Shown here: one piece after another, positions 1 to 6,715 of the stretch
How positions within the stretch are numbered: the stretch's first letter is position 1
How the letters are laid out: each line of letters opens with the position of its first letter
Notes under the pieces: generated by a model
What the model saw: only the letters and a program-made list of their open reading frames with translations
The model's database searches: none
What the model was told of the DNA's origin: nothing
Assembly: GCA_946625715.1 (NCBI GenBank)
Contig: CAMOTK010000027.1
Span: 1 to 14,237, forward strand
Direction of reading: 5' to 3'
DNA length: 14,237 bases
Origin: an uncultured Prevotella sp.
GTDB lineage: Bacteria > Bacteroidota > Bacteroidia > Bacteroidales > Bacteroidaceae
Program-made: the position numbers and the translations under genes

Positions 1-414
1 GGCTTCAAGCCCGACGCCGACGTTGAGGGCGGTCAGACCGACGCTGCCGGCTACGAGGGCATCTTCAAGCAGATGCGCGAGGAGTTCGGCTTCAAGTATG
101 TCGTTTCTACGCTCCGCGAGTCGTTCAGCGCCACGTTCAACGGCTGGAAGGCCCTCATCTACGATGGCAAGGAGTTCTATCAGTCGAAGCGCTACGAGAT
201 TAACCCCATCATCGACCGCGTAGGTGGTGGCGACTCGTTCTCGGGTGGTCTTATCCACGGTCTGCTGACCAAGCCTAATCAGGGCGAGGCTCTCGAGTTT
301 GCTGTGGCTGCAAGTGCTCTGAAGCACACCATCAACGGCGACTTCAACCTCGTTAGTGTCGACGAAGTGGAGAGCTTGGCCGGTGGCAATGCTAACGGAC
401 GTGTACAACGCTAA
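1..414 (+). CDS. kdgK: 2-keto-3-deoxygluconate kinase, C-terminal part (PfkB family)
   Basis: This is the last 137 codons of a PfkB/ribokinase-family sugar kinase; the gene is open at base 1, so its start lies outside the window. Visible residues 72-80 (DRVGGGDSF) match the second PfkB signature, with the catalytic base Asp78 followed by the SGG loop and helix that close the ATP site. The next gene is the aldolase acting on 2-keto-3-deoxy-6-phosphogluconate, which makes KDG kinase (KDG + ATP to KDPG) the best substrate assignment among PfkB kinases. Together they form the lower part of uronate/pectin breakdown leading to pyruvate and glyceraldehyde-3-phosphate in the cytoplasm. The stop at 412-414 is 20 bp before the eda ATG. 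The family is clear from sequence; the substrate is inferred from the neighbour. Confidence 0.86.
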   Translation, partial: GFKPDADVEGGQTDAAGYEGIFKQMREEFGFKYVVSTLRESFSATFNGWKALIYDGKEFYQSKRYEINPIIDRVGGGDSFSGGLIHGLLTKPNQGEALEFAVAASALKHTINGDFNLVSVDEVESLAGGNANGRVQR

Positions 415-434
415 AAATGAAGAAATAAAAGAAC

Positions 435-1103
435 ATGGCAAAGTTTGATAAGTTTCAGGTGATGGCAAAGATTGCCGAGGCACCTATGGTTCCCGTTTTC
501 TATCACAAGGACGTGGAAGTGTGTAAGAACGTGGTGAAGGCATGCTACGAGGGCGGCGTTCGCGCTTTCGAGTTCACCAACCGTGGCGACTTCGCCCACG
601 AAGTGTTTGGTGAGCTGTCGAAGTGGGTGAACAAAGAGTGCCCCGAGCTGGCTCTGGGTATCGGTTCTGTGGTCGATGCTCCCACCGCTTCGCTTTACAT
701 CCAGCTGGGTGCCAACTTCGTGGTTGGCCCGCTGTTCAACCCCGATATCGCAGTTGTTTGCAACCGTCGTTGCGTGACCTATTGCCCCGGCTGTCTGACA
801 CCGTCAGAGATTGGTAAGGCACAGGAAGTGGGCTGCGACTTCACGAAGGTGTTCCCCGGCGACGTTGTCGGTCCAAACCTCGTAAAGGGTCTGATGGCCC
901 CCATGCCTTGGTCGAAGATCATGGTTACTGGCGGCGTGGCTCCCGAGGAAGAGAACCTCACCAAGTGGTTCAAGGCTGGCGTCTTCTGCGTGGGCATGGG
1001 CTCGAAGCTCTTCCCCTCCGACAAGGTGAAGGCCGGCGACTGGCAGTATATCACCGACAAGTGCAAGGAAGCACTCGGCTATGTGGCTAAGGCTCGCGCT
1101 TAA
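435..1103 (+). CDS. eda: KDPG / KHG aldolase (2-dehydro-3-deoxy-phosphogluconate aldolase)
   Basis: This 222-residue protein is a complete class I KDPG/KHG aldolase of usual length. It splits 2-keto-3-deoxy-6-phosphogluconate into pyruvate and glyceraldehyde-3-phosphate. Key residues are visible: Glu46 in the strand [11 protein letters not shown] (general base), the TPSE motif at 122-125, and Lys138 in [10 protein letters not shown], the expected Schiff-base lysine. The GGV segment at 166-168 and the GMGS segment at 187-190 fit the phosphate-binding end of the TIM barrel. It follows kdgK by 20 bp in the same direction, so the two are very likely cotranscribed. The spacer is A-rich without a strong Shine-Dalgarno sequence, as is normal in Bacteroidota. 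Its last 23 bases, including the stop, are also coding for the next gene in another frame. Confidence 0.96.
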   Translation: MAKFDKFQVMAKIAEAPMVPVFYHKDVEVCKNVVKACYEGGVRAFEFTNRGDFAHEVFGELSKWVNKECPELALGIGSVVDAPTASLYIQLGANFVVGPLFNPDIAVVCNRRCVTYCPGCLTPSEIGKAQEVGCDFTKVFPGDVVGPNLVKGLMAPMPWSKIMVTGGVAPEEENLTKWFKAGVFCVGMGSKLFPSDKVKAGDWQYITDKCKEALGYVAKARA

Positions 1104-4100
1104 GCTGCTCGCTGCTATATCGATTCTTTCAGCTTGTTCACCGGCCGACAGGCATTCGGTGGACAAGCTGAATTCTCTTTCTTATGCCTGTCACTATCGG
1201 TCGCTCGACTCCACTGAGCACTACGCCCGACAGGCCTACCAACTGTCGGCCGGCTATGCCGACGGACGTGCTGAGGCACTCAACAACATTGCCTTCGTCA
1301 GCATTCTGCGCATGCAGTACGACGAAGCCCACCGACAGCTCGACTCCGTGGCCGACATCACCTACAACCAGGTGGAACTGCTCATTGCCGACGTGCAGCA
1401 CATGCGTCTCTGTCAGCGACGCTCCGACAATCGCCAGTTCTACGATTATTTCGAGCAGGCACAACGACGCCTGCAACGCATCAACGAAGAGCGCGCCGAC
1501 CTCTCCGACCATCTGGCACAGCGACTACGCTATGCTGAAAGCGAGATGGCCATCGTCAACTCCACCTATTTCTATTATGTAGGCCTCGAACAGCAGTCGG
1601 TAGAGGCCCTGCACCACATGCCGGAAACACTCGCGGCCGACACCGCCCAGTGGCTCAACTATCTCTACAATCAGGGCGTGGGCGGCATCAGCCCTGAAGG
1701 CACACGCCAGGATATTGTGCAGCAGGAGTTCGACTGTTTGGTGCGCTGCTATCAGATAGCCCGAGCCAAAGGCTATCCGTTCTTTGAGGCCAACGCCCTC
1801 GAAGCCATTGCCGACCTACTGAAATACCCTGCCCAGCGGCAGCATCTGCTCGAACGCAATGAACCCGCCATCGAGTTGCTCAACACCGACGAGGTGGCGC
1901 CCGAACAGTTGCCGCTCAAGCTTGCAGACAAAGCCCTCAACCTCTTCACATCCTTTGGCGACGTTTACCAACAGGCTGGTGCCTATCGCACACTCGCATC
2001 CTGCTATCACGCTATGGGCGACGACCAGTCGGCACTGACTAATCTGCAACTCGCGCTGGCCGACTCCACCATTCTCGAAGCCCCCGACCTCGTGGCCAGT
2101 ATCCACGAACAGCTCAGCGTGGTCTACTCGGCCCTCGACATTAAACCTAAGAGCGACGAGCACCGCAACCTCTACCTCGACCTGCAGGAAGAAACCCGCC
2201 AAGACCGCTATCTCGAGGCGCGCGCCAGTCAGCTGGAGCACACCGTCGGCCGTTTGAACATCATGCTTGTCGCCGTGGGCGTGGCCATCGTGTTGCTGCT
2301 CTTCCTGCTCTGGCTGTTCAATCATCTCAGCAGGCGACAGAAGTACGGCGTCGAGCTCGACGAGCAGCTCGAAGAACTCTCCGACCAGTTGGCAATGGCC
2401 CGTCTGCACGTGGAGAGCAGCGAACGCCAGCATTTGGAACAGCGTGCCAAAATCTCGCTCGTCAACAGCATCACGCCTTTTATCGACCGCATCATCCACG
2501 AGATAAAGCGTGAGGACCATCTGGACTATCCATTGGAACTCACCGAACAGATTATTGCCTACAACGATGTGCTCACACACTGGATACAGTTGCGGCAAGG
2601 AGAACTTAGCCTGCACGTCGAAAGCTTCCCACTGCAGCCTTTGTTCGATGTGGTCAGCCGTGCCCGCACAGGCTTCACGCTTAAAGGCGTCGACCTCAAT
2701 GTGGTGCCCACCGGCGCAGTAGTTAAAGCCGACCGTGTGCTTACCCTTTTTATGATTAACACGCTGGCCGACAACGCCCGGAAGTTTACACCCCAAGGCG
2801 GCAAGGTTTGCATTGAGGCACAAGAAGCCCCAGACTACGTTGAGATAGCCGTCAGCGACACTGGCGAAGGCATGGACGAGGAGCAATTGGCTCATCTCTT
2901 CGACCATAAGATTGTGGAGAACAAAGTTCAGAACTCCCATGGTTTCGGTCTGCTCAACTGCAAGGGCATCATTGAGAAATATCGCAAAACCAGTCGTCTC
3001 TTCAACGTTTGCACCATCGAGGCACAGAGTGAGAAGGGTAGGGGCACGCGCCTCTTTTTCCGACTACCCAAAGGTGTCGCAAGGCTTTTGGCCTTTGGCC
3101 TTTGGCTTTTGGCTTTTGGCCAACCGCTATACGCTAACCGCCAGGAGCCAGCAGCGCGCGCGACCCGTTTTGACGCGCACTTCAATGAGAACAGCCTGTT
3201 GCCGGCAGCCAAAATCTATGCCGACTCGGCCTACTTCTCCAACATCAACGGCAACTACGAGCGCACGCTGCTCTTTGCCGATTCTGCCCGCCAGTGCCTC
3301 AATCAGCACTACTTGCTGCAACATCCTAACGGCCGTCGGCTGATGTTGCGCGAAGCCGACAATGCAGCAGTGGCTTCGGAGATTGTTTGGTGGCGCGACT
3401 CCGTCGATACCAACTACGACATCATCCTCGACCTCCGTAACGAGAGTGCTGTAGCAGCTCTGGCCCTGCACCGCTGGTCGCTCTACAACTACAACAACAG
3501 TATCTACACCCAGCTTTTCAAGGAGATTTCGGCCGACCGACAACTCGACGACTACTGCCGAAGAATGCAGAAGTCGCAAACCGACAAGACGGTTGCCATC
3601 GTGCTCCTTGTACTTGCTTTCCTCGCCATTCTGCCCGCTTATTATCTGTTATATTACCGCCGCCGTCTCTATGCCCGCATCAGCACCGTGCAGGAGAAGA
3701 AAGAGCAGCTCGAACAGATGGCCGACGAACTGCGGCGCATGCAGCTCGAAAGCGATAAGCTGCACGTGGCAAATGCCGTGCTCGACAACTGTCTGTCGGC
3801 ATTGAAGCACGAGACCATGTACTATCCGTCGCGCATCAGAGTGTTGCTGCAGAGCAAACAGCTGCAACCGCTGGCCGAGACGGTGGCCTACTACCGCGAA
3901 CTCTATGACCAGCTCAGTCGGCAGGCCATGCGACAGGTGGAGCACGTCAAGCTGCACCTTAAAACCCTCGACCATGAGATTCTGGGCGACGAAAATCTGG
4001 TGCGCTACCTCTTCGAGATTCTTCGCAAGCAAACAGGGCAGAAGAAACTCGACGTTAGCTACATGGTGCGCGACGAAAAATATGTGTCGTGCAACGTGAC

Positions 4101-4308
4101 AATGCCTGGCCTGCAGCTTTCCGACAGTCAGTTGCAGAACCTCTTTACGCCCAGCATCGACAATATTCCCTATCTGCTCTGCCGACAAATTGTGCGCGAT
4201 CATGGTGAAGCCACCAACCGCCGTGCTTGTGGTATCAGTGCGAAGAAGGACAACGGAACCATTTATATCAACATCATACTACCACGCTCATGCAAGCATT
4301 CAAAGTAA
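1081..4308 (+). CDS. Tandem-architecture membrane sensor histidine kinase (lipoprotein, DUF5112/DUF5113-like)
   Basis: This 1075-residue protein is probably a sensor kinase. The start at 1081 lies inside eda but is supported by a good lipoprotein signal: basic N-terminus, hydrophobic core and lipobox LSAC with Cys19. Residues 20-390 are helical and TPR-like, probably periplasmic; a transmembrane helix spans about 392-414; a coiled coil follows. The HATPase domain (about 545-664) has the N-box (N560, N565), the G1 box D593-T-G-E-G and the G2 box G621-F-G. Residues 668-685 form a second hydrophobic, signal-like segment encoded by heptanucleotide repeats. A second helical domain (686-836), a transmembrane helix (838-859), a coiled coil and a kinase-like region follow. 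That region carries an H-box-like motif at His910 ([10 protein letters not shown]), but its ATPase part has lost the N and G boxes. I recall the Bacteroidota families DUF5112 and DUF5113 for such halves; this needs a profile search. The response regulator overlaps its end and is the obvious partner. Confidence 0.85.
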   Translation: MWLRLALKLLAAISILSACSPADRHSVDKLNSLSYACHYRSLDSTEHYARQAYQLSAGYADGRAEALNNIAFVSILRMQYDEAHRQLDSVADITYNQVELLIADVQHMRLCQRRSDNRQFYDYFEQAQRRLQRINEERADLSDHLAQRLRYAESEMAIVNSTYFYYVGLEQQSVEALHHMPETLAADTAQWLNYLYNQGVGGISPEGTRQDIVQQEFDCLVRCYQIARAKGYPFFEANALEAIADLLKYPAQRQHLLERNEPAIELLNTDEVAPEQLPLKLADKALNLFTSFGDVYQQAGAYRTLASCYHAMGDDQSALTNLQLALADSTILEAPDLVASIHEQLSVVYSALDIKPKSDEHRNLYLDLQEETRQDRYLEARASQLEHTVGRLNIMLVAVGVAIVLLLFLLWLFNHLSRRQKYGVELDEQLEELSDQLAMARLHVESSERQHLEQRAKISLVNSITPFIDRIIHEIKREDHLDYPLELTEQIIAYNDVLTHWIQLRQGELSLHVESFPLQPLFDVVSRARTGFTLKGVDLNVVPTGAVVKADRVLTLFMINTLADNARKFTPQGGKVCIEAQEAPDYVEIAVSDTGEGMDEEQLAHLFDHKIVENKVQNSHGFGLLNCKGIIEKYRKTSRLFNVCTIEAQSEKGRGTRLFFRLPKGVARLLAFGLWLLAFGQPLYANRQEPAARATRFDAHFNENSLLPAAKIYADSAYFSNINGNYERTLLFADSARQCLNQHYLLQHPNGRRLMLREADNAAVASEIVWWRDSVDTNYDIILDLRNESAVAALALHRWSLYNYNNSIYTQLFKEISADRQLDDYCRRMQKSQTDKTVAIVLLVLAFLAILPAYYLLYYRRRLYARISTVQEKKEQLEQMADELRRMQLESDKLHVANAVLDNCLSALKHETMYYPSRIRVLLQSKQLQPLAETVAYYRELYDQLSRQAMRQVEHVKLHLKTLDHEILGDENLVRYLFEILRKQTGQKKLDVSYMVRDEKYVSCNVTMPGLQLSDSQLQNLFTPSIDNIPYLLCRQIVRDHGEATNRRACGISAKKDNGTIYINIILPRSCKHSK
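3083..3121 (+). repeat. Heptanucleotide tandem repeat (5 x GGCYTTT) within the kinase gene
   Basis: Five head-to-tail 7-base units (GGCTTTT, GGCCTTT, GGCCTTT, GGCTTTT, GGCTTTT) run from 3083 to 3117, with a partial sixth unit (GGCC) to 3121. In the gene's frame they encode the hydrophobic repeat [12 protein letters not shown] (residues 669-680), between the first ATPase domain and the second sensor-like half. Because 7 is not a multiple of 3, gain or loss of one unit would shift the frame and cut off the second half. The repeat is directly visible; slippage is inference. Confidence 0.9.
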
Positions 4309-5015
4309 TCATAGTAGAAGACGTGCCTCTGGAACTGAAAGGCACGCTAGGCATCATCAGCAACGACATTCCCGAGGCCGAAGTGATTGGTACGGCCGAC
4401 AGTGAACCGGCCTACTGGAAACTGCTTAAGCAGGGATTGCCCGACCTCGTCTTGCTCGACCTCGGTCTGGGTGGCTCCACCACTGTGGGCGTCGAGATAT
4501 GCCGCTCCACCAAAGAGATGCATCCACAGGTGAAAGTACTCATCTTCACTGGTGAGATACTTAATGAGAAACTATGGGTCGACGTGCTCGATGCTGGCGC
4601 CGACGGCATTATCCTCAAGACTGGCGAACTGCTCACGCGCAGCGATGTGCGCGCCGTGATGGAAGGCAAACAACTGGTGTTCAACGAACCGATTCTCAAG
4701 AAAATCGTTGAGCGCTTCAAGCGAACAGTCAACGCCCAGCTCGTGAAGCAAGAGGCACTGGTCAACTACGAAATCGATGAGTACGACGAGCGTTTCCTTC
4801 GTCACCTTGCACTTGGCTACACCAAAGAACAAATCACGCAGTTGAGGGGAATGCCCTTCGGCGTAAAGAGTTTGGAGAAGCGACAGAACGACCTTATGAA
4901 GAAACTCTTCCCCGACGGCAACAACGGGATGGGCATCAATGCCACGCGACTCGTGGTGAGAGCACTCGAACTGCGCATCATTGACATCGACAACCTGGAA
5001 CCCGATGAAGAGTAA
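4290..5015 (+). CDS. Response regulator: receiver plus NarL/LuxR-like HTH
   Basis: This is a 241-residue response regulator. The receiver domain (about 3-125) keeps the whole active site: the acidic pair Glu10-Asp11, the phosphoacceptor Asp57 in LVLLDLGLGG, Thr87 in VLIFTGE, and Lys110 in GIILKTGE. The C-terminal part (about 160-232) is helical and resembles a NarL/LuxR-type DNA-binding domain, with GYTKEQITQL and VKSLEKRQNDLMKKLF as likely helix-turn-helix region. An upstream in-frame ATG at 4227 would add 21 residues unlike a receiver N-terminus. The start at 4290 begins right at the first strand (KVIIVED) and overlaps the kinase end by 19 bp, so I chose it. The overlap suggests translational coupling and an expected kinase-regulator pair. 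The output domain family is assigned by pattern only. Confidence 0.9.
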   Translation: MQAFKVIIVEDVPLELKGTLGIISNDIPEAEVIGTADSEPAYWKLLKQGLPDLVLLDLGLGGSTTVGVEICRSTKEMHPQVKVLIFTGEILNEKLWVDVLDAGADGIILKTGELLTRSDVRAVMEGKQLVFNEPILKKIVERFKRTVNAQLVKQEALVNYEIDEYDERFLRHLALGYTKEQITQLRGMPFGVKSLEKRQNDLMKKLFPDGNNGMGINATRLVVRALELRIIDIDNLEPDEE

Positions 5016-5583
5016 ACTCATCACACGGCTGACGCTCGTCTTCCTCGTGGCCGAGGTGGCGCTCATTCTGCTCTCGTGGTTGCTGTCGGCCACGATGACC
5101 GAAGGCGTACACTCGCTGCTCACACCCGAAGGTACGCGCTGGCTCGTAGGCCATTTCTCCGACATCGTAGCGTCGCCGCTGCTCGTCTGGCTGCTCCTTC
5201 TGTCGATGGCGTGGGGAGCCGTGTTGCCGCTCGTTCAGCGTCCGTCGCCTGTCGGTCAGCATCGCGAGGCTTTTCTCATCGCGTGCGCATTCCTTATTTT
5301 ATATATTGTCGTCGTTCTTCTGCTCACCGTCGTGCCCCATGCGGTGCTGCTTAGCGCTACAGGCAGCTTGTTTCCCTCGCCATTCAGTCGCAACATCATT
5401 CCAATCGGTTGTTTGGGCGTCTTTATTTTCACCACTACCTTCGGCATTACATCGGGTCTTCTGAAGTCGTTCGACGACGTGTGCAGGTCGCTCACAAGCG
5501 GCATAGCCCAGTGTGCACCGCTTTTCCTGCTATACATCTTTCTCATACAATTTTGGGAGTCGTTGCGGTTCGTATTCTTTTAA
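5005..5583 (+). CDS. Small polytopic membrane protein resembling an internally shortened AbgT transporter
   Basis: This 192-residue protein has about five hydrophobic helices (8-28, 56-76, 88-110, 130-150, 170-189), so it is an inner-membrane protein. Two stretches look like AbgT-family (p-aminobenzoyl-glutamate/MtrF-type) transporters: SLLTPEGTRWLVGHF (37-51), matching the N-terminal region, and the SPF...NIIPIGCLGVF through LLKSFDDVCRSL segment (125-163), matching a central region before an aromatic FLIQFWESL helix. Full AbgT proteins have roughly 500 residues, so the substrate-binding hairpin regions would be missing. The ATG at 5005 overlaps the response regulator stop by 11 bp; an in-frame TTG at 4981 is a less likely start. 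Cotranscription with the two-component pair suggests a sensory or accessory role (inference). Family resemblance is from memory; transport activity is doubtful. Confidence 0.72.
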   Translation: MKSKLITRLTLVFLVAEVALILLSWLLSATMTEGVHSLLTPEGTRWLVGHFSDIVASPLLVWLLLLSMAWGAVLPLVQRPSPVGQHREAFLIACAFLILYIVVVLLLTVVPHAVLLSATGSLFPSPFSRNIIPIGCLGVFIFTTTFGITSGLLKSFDDVCRSLTSGIAQCAPLFLLYIFLIQFWESLRFVFF

Positions 5584-5601
5584 AACCCTCTTTTTTAGGT
5601 A

Positions 5602-5632
5602 TTGCGCGTTTTGAGAATTCTCCCTATCTTTG
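5602..5632 (+). promoter_or_regulatory. Bacteroidota-type promoter (-33 TTG, -7 TATCTTTG)
   Basis: The -7 element TATCTTTG (5625-5632) fits TAnnTTTG exactly and is followed by GCACC, as in many Prevotella promoters. A TTG (5602-5604, preceded by A) lies 20 bp upstream as a partial -33 element. Predicted transcription starts near 5638. The next downstream gene has its own promoter, so this one may serve the short terminated RNA at 5638-5729. Confidence 0.55.
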
Positions 5633-5637
5633 CACCG

Positions 5638-5729
5638 GAATTTTTTCATTATACAATAGTAATTCATAAAGTATTTGTTTAGTTTAGGGAAGAATCAGGC
5701 TTGCTGTGAAGCGAGCCTTTCTTTTTTTT
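5638..5729 (+). ncRNA. Candidate small RNA or attenuated leader (about 90 nt)
   Basis: This segment is bounded by a consensus-like promoter and an intrinsic terminator, and holds no convincing coding sequence. The interior is A/T-rich, with a short GAATT (5638-5642) / AATTC (5661-5665) pairing possible. It could be a free-standing small RNA or the leader of the lipoprotein gene with an attenuator that is sometimes read through. I do not recognise it as a named RNA family. Confidence 0.35.
5698..5729 (+). terminator. Intrinsic terminator hairpin with T-tract
   Basis: GGCTTGCT (5698-5705) pairs with AGCGAGCC (5710-5717) over 8 bp with one G-U wobble, closing a GUGA tetraloop of GNRA type. A T-rich tract follows (TTTC then eight T, to 5729). 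This is a typical rho-independent terminator on the + strand. It ends either the small RNA or read-through from the upstream operon. Confidence 0.82.
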
Positions 5730-5741
5730 GTAAGCATTATA

Positions 5742-5773
5742 TTTCGCCGTTCCAAATCTTTTTACTAATTTTG
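5742..5773 (+). promoter_or_regulatory. Promoter of the lipoprotein gene (TTTC / TAATTTTG), leaderless or nearly so
   Basis: TAATTTTG (5766-5773) matches TAnnTTTG, with TTTC (5742-5745) 20 bp upstream as a near-consensus -33 element. Transcription normally starts about 6-7 bases after the final G of this box, which falls on the A of the ATG at 5779. The mRNA would then have no 5' leader. Confidence 0.55.
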
Positions 5774-5778
5774 CACGC

Positions 5779-6705
5779 ATGAAAAAAACGTATGCTAACT
5801 TCTTGGTGCTGCTTCTGGCACTGGCGGCGTTTGCCGCATGCGGTATTTCAGAAACGGAAAGGCACGAGTTGACGCTTCAGGAAAAGAAGCGCTTGTGGCG
5901 GGAAGACTCGGCCGCACTGAAAGTTGCCGTGATGCCCACGCTCGACTGTCTGCCTGCCTACGTAGCGCAGGACCGTGGATGGTTCGATACACTCGACGTG
6001 CGCCTCAAAGTGTTCACTGCACAGATGGATTGTGACACCGCTATTCAGCGAGGTAGGGTAGAGGGCGCCTTTACCGACCTCGTCAGAGCCGAGCGCATGA
6101 TTCAGCACGGAACACCTTTGCGCTACGCATCGGCCACCAACGCTTACTGGCAACTCATTACTAACCGTAAAGCCCGACTGACCAAGCTCTCGCAACTCGA
6201 CGATAAAATGCTCGCTATGACCCGTTATTCGGTGACCGACCTCTTGGGCGACCTTGTGGTCGATAGTGTCAAGCTGAAGACCGAACGCGTGTTTCGCATT
6301 CAGGTCAACGATGTCTATGTGCGTCAGAAAATGTTGCAGGCCGGTATCATGGACGCACTCTTCTTCACCGAACCGCAAGCCACGCAAGGACGACTGCTGA
6401 AGAACCCCGTGCTGCTTGATACGCGCAAGCTTGATATGCAGATGGGCGCTATCGTGTTCAGCGAGAAAGCGCTGGAAGGCAAAAACCGCGAGCGACAGAT
6501 GCAGCACTTCGTAAAGGGCTACAATCGTGCATGCGATTCGCTCAACCGCTTGGGCCTGCACGCCTACGACGATGTGATTGCGCAACACTACGACATCAGT
6601 CGGGCAGCCATCGATTCGCTGCCTCGGAAGCTCAACTTCCTGCCGGCGGCTCAACCGCGCGTGAAAGACATTGAAAGGGCCAGGGCTTGGCTGAAGAAAA
6701 AATAA
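5779..6705 (+). CDS. NMT1/SsuA-like substrate-binding lipoprotein
   Basis: This 308-residue protein starts with a lipoprotein signal peptide (MKK, hydrophobic core, FAAC with Cys21; Phe at -3 is slightly unusual). It continues as a type-2 periplasmic binding protein: VAVMPTLDCLPAYVAQDRGWF resembles the opening of NMT1/THI5/SsuA-type proteins (strand, loop over the ligand, then the 'ages into a wide-open helix' segment AQDRGWF). VEGAFTDLVRAERM and MDALFFTEPQA are the usual inter-domain strand-loop segments. Such proteins bind small ligands such as pyrimidine precursors, taurine or sulfonates; nothing here fixes the ligand. No ABC permease or ATPase gene adjoins it. Instead a TPR protein gene follows after 10 bp, presumably in the same transcript. 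A terminator and a promoter separate it from the operon upstream. Confidence 0.8.
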   Translation: MKKTYANFLVLLLALAAFAACGISETERHELTLQEKKRLWREDSAALKVAVMPTLDCLPAYVAQDRGWFDTLDVRLKVFTAQMDCDTAIQRGRVEGAFTDLVRAERMIQHGTPLRYASATNAYWQLITNRKARLTKLSQLDDKMLAMTRYSVTDLLGDLVVDSVKLKTERVFRIQVNDVYVRQKMLQAGIMDALFFTEPQATQGRLLKNPVLLDTRKLDMQMGAIVFSEKALEGKNRERQMQHFVKGYNRACDSLNRLGLHAYDDVIAQHYDISRAAIDSLPRKLNFLPAAQPRVKDIERARAWLKKK

Positions 6706-6715
6706 AACGATAGTT

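Noticed and set aside
1816..2940. Antisense open frame of 374 codons on the minus strand
   Set aside because: It lies wholly within the sensor kinase, whose motifs are clear. It is Val/Leu/His-rich with no recognisable domain, as expected for the mirror of a codon-biased gene.
4227..4289. Longer start for the response regulator
   Set aside because: It adds 21 residues of non-receiver sequence inside the kinase gene. ATG 4290 starts just before the first receiver strand.
5584..5624. Terminator right after the AbgT-like gene
   Set aside because: There is a T-run (near 5591) but no stable hairpin before it. The only convincing terminator is at 5698-5729.
5848..6654. Minus-strand open frame of 268 codons opposite the binding lipoprotein
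   Set aside because: The plus strand has a lipoprotein signal and binding-protein motifs; the minus frame is His/Val-rich shadow without start signals.
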